Positions 12,634-25,269 of a stretch of DNA of 64,000 bases are shown here, one piece after another. Both the position numbers and the translations under genes were made by a program. The DNA is taken from assembly GCA_964057225.1 (NCBI GenBank), contig OZ059894.1:2418001-2482000 (forward strand), given 5' to 3'. Origin of the DNA: Auanema rhodensis (Eukaryota > Nematoda > Chromadorea > Rhabditida > Rhabditidae). Numbering within the stretch: position 1 is the first letter of the stretch; every line of letters begins with the position of its first letter. Below the pieces are notes generated by a model that saw only the letters and a program-made list of their open reading frames with translations, ran no database searches and was not told where the DNA came from.

Positions 12634-15600
12634 TTGACAAAAATTTTTTCGAGAAATTTCAAAATAATTTAGCAAAAAGTAGATGTTTTTAGATTCCTTT
12701 TTTCAAGGCGAAGACGATGGACATTGTTATTCAACGAAAAAATTAATTCTTCAGGGTGAAAATCGAGGATATAAGTGTGAACTTATATCAGTTGATATCT
12801 CGGTGCATTTTTAAGCTAGCGCAAATCTGATAACACAGATCGACGCAGCTTAAAAATCTGCATCGAATGCACTATACTACATTGAGAAACGCTTAATACA
12901 AAAATTAGTTATGATCGTTTGAAAAATGATGCATTAGTGTATGTTGAGTTTCCATGTACACTCAACATTGCTTCCAAAAACATTTTGACAAAAATTTTTT
13001 CGAAAAATTTCGAAATAATTTAGCAAAAAGTAGATGTTTTTAGATTCCTTTTTTCAAGGCAAAGACGATGGACATTGTTATTCAACGAAAAAATCAATTC
13101 TTCAGGGTGAAAATCGAGGATCTAAGTGTGAACTTATATCAGTTGATATCTCGGTGCATTTTTAAGCTAGCGCAAATCTGATAACACAGATCGACGCAGC
13201 TTAAAAATCCGCATCGAATGCACTATACTACATTGAGAAACGCTCAATACAAAATGTAGTTATGATCGTTTGAAAAATGATGCATTAGTGTATGTTGAGT
13301 TTCCATGTACACTCAACATTGCTTCCAAAAACATTTTGACAAAAATTTTTTCGAAAAATTTCAAAATAATTTAGCAAGAAGTAGATGTTTTTAGATTCCT
13401 TTTTTCAAGGCAAAGACGATGGACAATGTTATTCAACGAAAAAATAATTTCTTCAGGGTGAAAATCGAGGATATAAGTGTGAACTTATATCAGTTGATAT
13501 CTCGGTGCATTTTTAAGCTAGCGCAAATCTGATAACACAGATCGACGCAGCTTAAAAATCCGCATCAAATGCACTATACTACATTGAGAAACGCTCAATA
13601 CAAAAATTAGTTATGATCGTTTGAAAAATGATGAATTAGTGTATGTTGAGTTTCCATGTACACTCAACATTGCTTCCAAAAACATTTTGACAAAAATTTT
13701 TTCGAGAAATTTCAAAATAATTTAGCAAAAAGTAGATGTTTTCAGATTCCTTTTTTCAAGGCAAAGACGATGGACATTGTTATTCAACGAAAAAATTAAT
13801 TCTTCACGGTGAAAATCGAGGATATAAGTGTGAACTTATATCAGTTGATATCTCGGTGCATTTTTAAGCTAGCGCAAATCTGATAACACAGATCGACGCA
13901 GCTTAAAAATCCGCATCAAATGCACTATACTACATTGAGAAACGCTCAATACAAAAATTAGTTATGATCGTTTGAAAAATGATGAATTAGTGTATGTTGA
14001 GTTTCCATGTACACTCAACATTGCTTCCAAAAACATTTTGACAAAAATTTTTTCGAGAAATTTCAAAATAATTTAGCAAAAAGTAGGTGTTTTTAGATTT
14101 CTTTGTTCAAGGCGAAGACGATGGACATTGTTATTCAACGAAAAAATTAATTCTTCAGGGTGAAAATCGAGGATATAAGTAAGAACATATATCAGTTGAT
14201 ATCTCGGTGCATTTTTAAGCTAGCGCAAATCTGATAACACAGACCGACGCAGCTTAAAAATCCGCATCGAATGCACTATTCTACATTGAGAAACGCTCAA
14301 TACAAAAATTTGTTATGATCGTTTGAAAAATGATGCATTAGTGTATGTTGAGTTTCCATGTACAATCAACATTGCTTCCAAAAACATTTTGACAAAAATT
14401 TTTTCGAAAAATTTCAAAATAATTTAGCAAAAAGTAGATGTTTTCAAATTTTTTTTTTCAAGGCAAAGACGATGGACAATGTTATTCAACGAAAAAATTA
14501 ATTCTTCAGGGTGAAAATCGAGGATATAAGTGTGAACTTATATCAGTTGATATCTCGGTGCATTTTTAAGCTAGCGCAAATCTGATAACACAGATCGACG
14601 CAGCTTAAAAATCCGCATCGAATGCACTATACTACATTGAAAAACGCTTAATAAAAAAATTAGTTATGATGGTTTGAAAAATGATGCATTAGTGTATATT
14701 GAGTTTCCATGTACACTCAACATTGCTTCCAAAAACATTTTGACAAAAATTTTTTCGAAAAATTTCAGAATAATTTAGCAAAAAGTAGATGTTTTTAGAT
14801 TCCTTTTTTCAAGGCAAAGACGATGGACATTGTTATTCAACGAAAAAATTAATTCTTCAGGGTGAAAATCGAGGATATAAGTAAGAACATATATCAGTTG
14901 ATATCTCGGTGCATTTTTAAGCTAGCGCAAATCTGATAACACAGATCGACGCAGCTTAAAAATCCGCATCAAATGCACTATACTACATTGAGAAACGTTC
15001 AATACAAAAATTAGTTATGATCGTTTGAAAAATGATGAATTAGTGTATGTTGAGTTTCCATGTACACTCAACATTGCTTCCAAAAACATTTTGACAAAAA
15101 TTTTTTCGAGAAATTTCAAAATAATTTAGCAAAAAGTAGATGTTTTTAGATTCCTTTTTTCAAGGCGAAGACGATGGACATTGTTATTCAACGAAAAAAT
15201 TAATTCTTCAGGGTGAAAATCGAGGATATAAGTGTGAACTTATATCAGTTGATATCTCGGTGCATTTTTAAGCTAGCGCAAATCTGATAACACAGATCGA
15301 CGCAGCTTAAAAATCTGCATCGAATGCACTATACTACATTGAGAAACGCTTAATACAAAAATTAGTTATGATCGTTTGAAAAATGATGCATTAGTGTATG
15401 TTGAGTTTCCATGTACACTCAACATTGCTTCCAAAAACATTTTGACAAAAATTTTTTCGAAAAATTTCGAAATAATTTAGCAAAAAGTAGATGTTTTTAG
15501 ATTCCTTTTTTCAAGGCAAAGACGATGGACATTGTTATTCAACGAAAAAATCAATTCTTCAGGGTGAAAATCGAGGATCTAAGTGTGAACTTATATCAGT

Positions 15601-17547
15601 TGATATCTCGGTGCATTTTTAAGCTAGCGCAAATCTGATAACACAGATCGACGCAGCTTAAAAATCCGCATCGAATGCACTATACTACATTGAGAAACGC
15701 TCAATACAAAATGTAGTTATGATCGTTTGAAAAATGATGCATTAGTGTATGTTGAGTTTCCATGTACACTCAACATTGCTTCCAAAAACATTTTGACAAA
15801 AATTTTTTCGAAAAATTTCAAAATAATTTAGCAAGAAGTAGATGTTTTTAGATTCCTTTTTTCAAGGCAAAGACGATGGACAATGTTATTCAACGAAAAA
15901 ATAATTTCTTCAGGGTGAAAATCGAGGATATAAGTGTGAACTTATATCAGTTGATATCTCGGTGCATTTTTAAGCTAGCGCAAATCTGATAACACAGATC
16001 GACGCAGCTTAAAAATCCGCATCAAATGCACTATACTACATTGAGAAACGCTCAATACAAAAATTAGTTATGATCGTTTGAAAAATGATGAATTAGTGTA
16101 TGTTGAGTTTCCATGTACACTCAACATTGCTTCCAAAAACATTTTGACAAAAATTTTTTCGAGAAATTTCAAAATAATTTAGCAAAAAGTAGATGTTTTC
16201 AGATTCCTTTTTTCAAGGCAAAGACGATGGACATTGTTATTCAACGAAAAAATTAATTCTTCACGGTGAAAATCGAGGATATAAGTGTGAACTTATATCA
16301 GTTGATATCTCGGTGCATTTTTAAGCTAGCGCAAATCTGATAACACAGATCGACGCAGCTTAAAAATCCGCATCAAATGCACTATACTACATTGAGAAAC
16401 GCTCAATACAAAAATTAGTTATGATCGTTTGAAAAATGATGAATTAGTGTATGTTGAGTTTCCATGTACACTCAACATTGCTTCCAAAAACATTTTGACA
16501 AAAATTTTTTCGAGAAATTTCAAAATAATTTAGCAAAAAGTAGGTGTTTTTAGATTTCTTTGTTCAAGGCGAAGACGATGGACATTGTTATTCAACGAAA
16601 AAATTAATTCTTCAGGGTGAAAATCGAGGATATAAGTAAGAACATATATCAGTTGATATCTCGGTGCATTTTTAAGCTAGCGCAAATCTGATAACACAGA
16701 CCGACGCAGCTTAAAAATCCGCATCGAATGCACTATTCTACATTGAGAAACGCTCAATACAAAAATTTGTTATGATCGTTTGAAAAATGATGCATTAGTG
16801 TATGTTGAGTTTCCATGTACAATCAACATTGCTTCCAAAAACATTTTGACAAAAATTTTTTCGAAAAATTTCAAAATAATTTAGCAAAAAGTAGATGTTT
16901 TCAAATTTTTTTTTTCAAGGCAAAGACGATGGACAATGTTATTCAACGAAAAAATTAATTCTTCAGGGTGAAAATCGAGGATATAAGTGTGAACTTATAT
17001 CAGTTGATATCTCGGTGCATTTTTAAGCTAGCGCAAATCTGATAACACAGATCGACGCAGCTTAAAAATCCGCATCGAATGCACTATACTACATTGAAAA
17101 ACGCTTAATAAAAAAATTAGTTATGATGGTTTGAAAAATGATGCATTAGTGTATATTGAGTTTCCATGTACACTCAACATTGCTTCCAAAAACATTTTGA
17201 CAAAAATTTTTTCGAAAAATTTCAGAATAATTTAGCAAAAAGTAGATGTTTTTAGATTCCTTTTTTCAAGGCAAAGACGATGGACATTGTTATTCAACGA
17301 AAAAATTAATTCTTCAGGGTGAAAATCGAGGATATAAGTAAGAACATATATCAGTTGATATCTCGGTGCATTTTTAAGCTAGCGCAAATCTGATAACACA
17401 GATCGACGCAGCTTAAAAATCCGCATCAAATGCACTATACTACATTGAGAAACGTTCAATACAAAAATTAGTTATGATCGTTTGAAAAATGATGAATTAG
17501 TGTATGTTGAGTTTCCATGTACACTCAACATTGCTTCCAAAAACATT
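12634..17547. repeat. HOR block: 7-monomer unit (2457 bp), two copies
   Basis: Units span 12634-15090 and 15091-17547. Markers in order are: AAATCTGCATC; CAATTC with GATCTAAG; GCAAGAAG with ATAATTTC; TTCACGGTG; AGTAGGTGTTT; TTTTCAAATTTTTT; TTTCAGAATAA. The CTG of AAATCTGCATC is at 12858 and 15315, exactly 2457 bp apart. The rare CAAAAATTTGTTATG (near 14303 and 16760) is shared by both units, placing their duplication after that change arose. Confidence 0.88.
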
Positions 17548-20500
17548 TTGACAAAAATTTTTTCGAGAAATTTCAAAATAATTTAGCAAAAAGTAGATGT
17601 TTTTAGATTCCTTTTTTCAAGGCGAAGACGATGGACATTGTTATTCAACGAAAAAATTAATTCTTCAGGGTGAAAATCGAGGATATAAGTGTGAACTTAT
17701 ATCAGTTGATATCTCGGTGCATTTTTAAGCTAGCGCAAATCTGATAACACAGATCGACGCAGCTTAAAAATCCGCATCGAATGCACTATACTACATTGAA
17801 AAACGCTTAATAAAAAAATTAGTTATGATGGTTTGAAAAATGATGCATTAGTGTATATTGAGTTTCCATGTACACTCAACATTGCTTCCAAAAACATTTT
17901 GACAAAAATTTTTTCGAAAAATTTCAGAATAATTTAGCAAAAAGTAGATGTTTTTAGATTCCTTTTTTCAAGGCAAAGACGATGGACATTGTTATTCAAC
18001 GAAAAAATTAATTCTTCAGGGTGAAAATCGAGGATATAAGTAAGAACATATATCAGTTGATATCTCGGTGCATTTTTAAGCTAGCTCAAATCTGATAACA
18101 CAGATCGACGCAGCTTAAAAATCCGCATCAAATGCACTATACTACATTGAGAAACGTTCAATACAAAAATTAGTTATGATCGTTTGAAAAATGATGAATT
18201 AGTGTATGTTGAGTTTCCATGTACACTCAACATTGCTTCCAAAAACATTTTGACAAAAATTTTTTCGAGAAATTTCAAAATAATTTAGCAAAAAGTAGAT
18301 GTTTTTAGATTCCTTTTTTCAAGGCGAAGACGATGGACATTGTTATTCAACGAAAAAATTAATTCTTCAGGGTGAAAATCGAGGATATAAGTGTGAACTT
18401 ATATCAGTTGATATCTCGGTGCATTTTTAAGCTAGCGCAAATCTGATAACACAGATCGACGCAGCTTAAAAATCTGCATCGAATGCACTATACTACATTG
18501 AGAAACGCTTAATACAAAAATTAGTTATGATCGTTTGAAAAATGATGCATTAGTGTATGTTGAGTTTCCATGTACAATCAACATTGCTTCCAAAAACATT
18601 TTGACAAAAATTTTTTCGAAAAATTTCAAAATAATTTAGCAAAAAGTAGATGTTTTCAGATTTTTTTTTTCAAGGCAAAGACGATGGACAATGTTATTCA
18701 ACGAAAAAATTAATTCTTCAGGGTGAAAATCGAGGATATAAGTGTGAACTTATATCAGTTGATATCTCGGTGCATTTTTAAGCTAGCGCAAATCTGATAA
18801 CACAGATCGACGCAGCTTAAAAATCCGCATCGAATGCACTATACTACATTGAAAAACGCTTAATAAAAAAATTAGTTATGATGGTTTGAAAAATGATGCA
18901 TTAGTGTATATTGAGTTTCCATGTACACTCAACATTGCTTCCAAAAACATTTTGACAAAAATTTTTTCGAAAAATTTCAAAATAATTTAGCAAAAAGTAG
19001 ATGTTTTCAGATTTTTTTTTTCAAGGCAAAGACGATGGACAATGTTATTCAACGAAAAAATTAATTCTTCAGGGTGAAAATCGAGGATATAAGTGTGAAC
19101 TTATATCAGTTGATATCTCGGTGCATTTTTAAGCTAGCGCAAATCTGATAACACAGATCGACGCAGCTTAAAAATCCGCATCAAATGCACTATACTACAT
19201 TGAGAAACGTTCAATACAAAAATTAGTTATGATCGTTTGAAAAATGATGAATTAGTGTATGTTGAGTTTCCATGTACACTCAACATTGCTTCCAAAAACA
19301 TTTTGACAAAAATTTTTTCGAAAAATTTCAGAATAATTTAGCAAAAAGTAGATGTTTTTAGATTCCTTTTTTCAAGGCAAAGACGATGGACATTGTTATT
19401 CAACGAAAAAATTAATTCTTCAGGGTGAAAATCGAGGATATAAGTAAGAACATCTATCAGTTGATATCTCGGTGCATTTTTAAGCTAGCGCAAATCTGAT
19501 AACACAGATCGACGCAGCTTAAAAATCCGCATCAAATGCACTATACTACATTGAGAAACGTTCAATACAAAAATTAGTTATGATCGTTTGAAAAATGATG
19601 AATTAGTGTATGTTGAGTTTCCATGTACACTCAACATTGCTTCCAAAAACATTTTGACAAAAATTTTTTCGAGAAATTTCAAAATAATTTAGCAAAAAGT
19701 AGATGTTTTTAGATTCCTTTTTTCAAGGCGAAGACGATGGACATTGTTATTCAACGAAAAAATTAATTCTTCAGGGTGAAAATCGAGGATATAAGTAAGA
19801 ACATCTATCAGTTGATATCTCGGTGCATTTTTAAGCTAGCGCAAATCTGATAACACAGATCGACGCAGCTTAAAAATCCGCATCAAATGCACTATACTAC
19901 ATTGAGAAACGCTCAATACAAAAATTAGTTATGATCGTTTGAAAAATGATGAATTAGTGTATGTTGAGTTTCCATGTACACTCAACATTGCTTCCAAAAA
20001 CATTTTGACAAAAATTTTTTCGAGAAATTTCAAAATAATTTAGCAAAAAGTAGGTGTTTTTAGATTTCTTTGTTCAAGGCGAAGACGATGGACATTGTTA
20101 TTCAACGAAAAAATTAATTCTTCAGGGTGAAAATCGAGGATATAAGTGTGAACATATATCAGTTGATATCTCGGTGCATTTTTAAGCTAGCGCAAATCTG
20201 ATAACACAGATCGACGCAGCTTAAAAATCCGCATCGAATGCACTATACTACATTGAGAAACGCTTAATACAAAAATTAGTTATGATCGTTTGAAAAATGA
20301 TGCATTAGTGTATGTTGAGTTTCCATGTACACTCAACATTGCTTCCAAAAACATTTTGACAAAAATTTTTTCGAAAAATTTCAAAATAATTTAGCAAAAA
20401 GTAGATGTTTTCAGATTTTTTTTTTCAAGGCAAAGACGATGGACAATGTTATTCAACGAAAAAATTAATTCTTCAGGGTGAAAATCGAGGATATAAGTGT

Positions 20501-22461
20501 GAACTTATATCAGTTGATATCTCGGTGCATTTTTAAGCTAGCGCAAATCTGATAACACAGATCGACGCAGCTTAAAAATCCGCATCGAATGCACTATACT
20601 ACATTGAGAAACGTTCAATACAAAAATTAGTTATGATCGTTTGAAAAATGATGAATTAGTGTATGTTGAGTTTCCATGTACACTCAACATTGCTTCCAAA
20701 AACATTTTGACAAAAATTTTTTCGAAAAATTTCAGAATAATTTAGCAAAAAGTAGATGTTTTCAGATTTTTTTTTTCAAGGCAAAGACGATGGACAATGT
20801 TATTCAACGAAAAAATTAATTCTTCAGGGTGAAAATCGAGGATATAAGTGTGAACTTATATCAGTTGATATCTCGGTGCATTTTTAAGCTAGCGCAAATC
20901 TGATAACACAGATCGACGCAGCTTAAAAATCCGCATCGAATGCACTATACTACATTGAAAAACGCTTAATAAAAAAATTAGTTATGATGGTTTGAAAAAT
21001 GATGCATTAGTGTATATTGAGTTTCCATGTACACTCAACATTGCTTCCAAAAACATTTTGACAAAAATTTTTTCGAAAAATTTCAAAATAATTTAGCAAA
21101 AAGTAGATGTTTTCAGATTTTTTTTTTCAAGGCAAAGACGATGGACAATGTTATTCAACGAAAAAATTAATTCTTCAGGGTGAAAATCGAGGATATAAGT
21201 GTGAACTTATATCAGTTGATATCTCGGTGCATTTTTAAGCTAGCGCAAATCTGATAACACAGATCGACGCAGCTTAAAAATCCGCATCAAATGCACTATA
21301 CTACATTGAGAAACGTTCAATACAAAAATTAGTTATGATCGTTTGAAAAATGATGAATTAGTGTATGTTGAGTTTCCATGTACACTCAACATTGCTTCCA
21401 AAAACATTTTGACAAAAATTTTTTCGAAAAATTTCAGAATAATTTAGCAAAAAGTAGATGTTTTTAGATTCCTTTTTTCAAGGCAAAGACGATGGACATT
21501 GTTATTCAACGAAAAAATTAATTCTTCAGGGTGAAAATCGAGGATATAAGTAAGAACATCTATCAGTTGATATCTCGGTGCATTTTTAAGCTAGCGCAAA
21601 TCTGATAACACAGATCGACGCAGCTTAAAAATCCGCATCAAATGCACTATACTACATTGAGAAACGTTCAATACAAAAATTAGTTATGATCGTTTGAAAA
21701 ATGATGAATTAGTGTATGTTGAGTTTCCATGTACACTCAACATTGCTTCCAAAAACATTTTGACAAAAATTTTTTCGAGAAATTTCAAAATAATTTAGCA
21801 AAAAGTAGATGTTTTTAGATTCCTTTTTTCAAGGCGAAGACGATGGACATTGTTATTCAACGAAAAAATTAATTCTTCAGGGTGAAAATCGAGGATATAA
21901 GTAAGAACATCTATCAGTTGATATCTCGGTGCATTTTTAAGCTAGCGCAAATCTGATAACACAGATCGACGCAGCTTAAAAATCCGCATCAAATGCACTA
22001 TACTACATTGAGAAACGCTCAATACAAAAATTAGTTATGATCGTTTGAAAAATGATGAATTAGTGTATGTTGAGTTTCCATGTACACTCAACATTGCTTC
22101 CAAAAACATTTTGACAAAAATTTTTTCGAGAAATTTCAAAATAATTTAGCAAAAAGTAGGTGTTTTTAGATTTCTTTGTTCAAGGCGAAGACGATGGACA
22201 TTGTTATTCAACGAAAAAATTAATTCTTCAGGGTGAAAATCGAGGATATAAGTGTGAACATATATCAGTTGATATCTCGGTGCATTTTTAAGCTAGCGCA
22301 AATCTGATAACACAGATCGACGCAGCTTAAAAATCCGCATCGAATGCACTATACTACATTGAGAAACGCTTAATACAAAAATTAGTTATGATCGTTTGAA
22401 AAATGATGCATTAGTGTATGTTGAGTTTCCATGTACACTCAACATTGCTTCCAAAAACATT
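17548..22461. repeat. Hybrid-monomer junction and 6-mer (2106 bp) HOR
   Basis: The monomer at 17548 is a hybrid: its front (CGAGAAATTT, GGCGAAG) matches the f/h subtype and its tail (AAAAACGCTTAATAAA, TATATTGAG) the d subtype. From 18952 a six-monomer order repeats at 21058, 2106 bp later. The monomers at 18952 and 21058 are both a d front joined to an e/f-type tail (GCATCAAATGC, AACGTTCAAT, GATGAATTAG). Each is followed by e, f and AGTAGGTG types at 19303/21409, 19654/21760 and 20005/22111. Confidence 0.78.
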
Positions 22462-25269
22462 TTGACAAAAATTTTTTCGAAAAATTTCAAAATAATTTAG
22501 CAAAAAGTAGATGTTTTCAGATTTTTTTTTTCAAGGCAAAGACGATGGACAATGTTATTCAACGAAAAAATTAATTCTTCAGGGTGAAAATCGAGGATAT
22601 AAGTGTGAACTTATATCAGTTGATATCTCGGTGCATTTTTAAGCTAGCGCAAATCTGATAACACAGATCGACGCAGCTTAAAAATCCGCATCGAATGCAC
22701 TATACTACATTGAAAAACGCTTAATAAAAAAATTAGTTATGATGGTTTGAAAAATGATGCATTAGTGTATATTGAGTTTCCATGTACACTCAACATTGCT
22801 TCCAAAAACATTTTGACAAAAATTTTTTCGAAAAATTTCAGAATAATTTAGCAAAAAGTAGATGTTTTTAGATTCCTTTTTTCAAGGCAAAGACGATGGA
22901 CATTGTTATTCAACGAAAAAATTAATTCTTCAGGGTGAAAATCGAGGATATAAGTAAGAACATCTATCAGTTGATATCTCGGTGCATTTTTAAGCTAGCG
23001 CAAATCTGATAACACAGATCGACGCAGCTTAAAAATCCGCATCAAATGCACTATACTACATTGAGAAACGTTCAATACAAAAATTAGTTATGATCGTTTG
23101 AAAAATGATGAATTAGTGTATGTTGAGTTTCCATGTACACTCAACATTGCTTCCAAAAACATTTTGACAAAAATTTTTTCGAGAAATTTCAAAATAATTT
23201 AGCAAAAAGTAGATGTTTTTAGATTCCTTTTTTCAAGGCGAAGACGATGGACATTGTTATTCAACGAAAAAATTAATTCTTCAGGGTGAAAATCGAGGAT
23301 ATAAGTGTGAACTTATATCAGTTGATATCTCGGTGCATTTTTAAGCTAGCGCAAATCTGATAACACAGATCGACGCAGCTTAAAAATCTGCATCGAATGC
23401 ACTATACTACATTGAGAAACGCTTAATACAAAAATTAGTTATGATCGTTTGAAAAATGATGCATTAGTGTATGTTGAGTTTCCATGTACACTCAACATTG
23501 CTTCCAAAAACATTTTGACAAAAATTTTTTCGAAAAATTTCGAAATAATTTAGCAAAAAGTAGATGTTTTTAGATTCCTTTTTTCAAGGCAAAGACGATG
23601 GACATTGTTATTCAACGAAAAAATCAATTCTTCAGGGTGAAAATCGAGGATCTAAGTGTGAACTTATATCAGTTGATATCTCGGTGCATTTTTAAGCTAG
23701 CGCAAATCTGATAACACAGATCGACGCAGCTTAAAAATCCGCATCGAATGCACTACACTACATTGAGAAACGCTCAATACAAAATGTAGTTATGATCGTT
23801 TGAAAAATGATGCATTAGTGTATGTTGAGTTTCCATGTACACTCAACATTGCTTCCAAAAACATTTTGACAAAAATTTTTTCGAAAAATTTCAAAATAAT
23901 TTAGCAAGAAGTAGATGTTTTTAGATTCCTTTTTTCAAGGCAAAGACGATGGACAATGTTATTCAACGAAAAAATAATTTCTTCAGGGTGAAAATCGAGG
24001 ATATAAGTGTGAACTTATATCAGTTGATATCTCGGTGCATTTTTAAGCTAGCGCAAATCTGATAACACAGATCGACGCAGCTTAAAAATCCGCATCAAAT
24101 GCACTATACTACATTGAGAAACGCTCAATACAAAAATTAGTTATGATCGTTTGAAAAATGATGAATTAGTGTATGTTGAGTTTCCATGTACACTCAACAT
24201 TGCTTCCAAAAACATTTTGACAAAAATTTTTTCGAGAAATTTCAAAATAATTTAGCAAAAAGTAGATGTTTTCAGATTCCTTTTTTCAAGGCAAAGACGA
24301 TGGACATTGTTATTCAACGAAAAAATTAATTCTTCACGGTGAAAATCGAGGATATAAGTGTGAACTTATATCAGTTGATATCTCGGTGCATTTTTAAGCT
24401 AGCGCAAATCTGATAACACAGATCGACGCAGCTTAAAAATCCGCATCAAATGCACTATACTACATTGAGAAACGCTCAATACAAAAATTAGTTATGATCG
24501 TTTGAAAAATGATGAATTAGTGTATGTTGAGTTTCCATGTACACTCAACATTGCTTCCAAAAACATTTTGACAAAAATTTTTTCGAGAAATTTCAAAATA
24601 ATTTAGCAAAAAGTAGGTGTTTTTAGATTTCTTTGTTCAAGGCGAAGACGATGGACATTGTTATTCAACGAAAAAATTAATTCTTCAGGGTGAAAATCGA
24701 GGATATAAGTAAGAACATATATCAGTTGATATCTCGGTGCATTTTTAAGCTAGCGCAAATCTGATAACACAGACCGACGCAGCTTAAAAATCCGCATCGA
24801 ATGCACTATTCTACATTGAGAAACGCTCAATACAAAAATTAGTTATGATCGTTTGAAAAATGATGCATTAGTGTATGTTGAGTTTCCATGTACAATCAAC
24901 ATTGCTTCCAAAAACATTTTGACAAAAATTTTTTCGAAAAATTTCAAAATAATTTAGCAAAAAGTAGATGTTTTCAAATTTTTTTTTTCAAGGCAAAGAC
25001 GATGGACAATGTTATTCAACGAAAAAATTAATTCTTCAGGGTGAAAATCGAGGATATAAGTGTGAACTTATATCAGTTGATATCTCGGTGCATTTTTAAG
25101 CTAGCGCAAATCTGATAACACAGATCGACGCAGCTTAAAAATCTGCATCGAATGCACTATACTACATTGAGAAACGCTTAATACAAAAATTAGTTATGAT
25201 CGTTTGAAAAATGATGCATTAGTGTATGTTGAGTTTCCATGTACACTCAACATTGCTTCCAAAAACATT
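21409..25269. repeat. 3.9-kb satellite segment duplicated from 10879..14739
   Basis: The eleven-monomer subtype order from 21409 (e, f, g, d, e, AAATCTGCATC, GATCTAAG, GCAAGAAG, TTCACGG, AGTAGGTG, TTTTCAAATTT) matches that from 10879, 10530 bp or exactly 30 monomers earlier. Private changes separate the copies, for example GTTCTTCAACG near 10970 and CACTACACTAC near 23751. The last monomer (24919) changes subtype internally: its front is the TTTTCAAATTT type and its tail the AAATCTGCATC type, leading straight to a GATCTAAG monomer at 25270. Confidence 0.75.
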
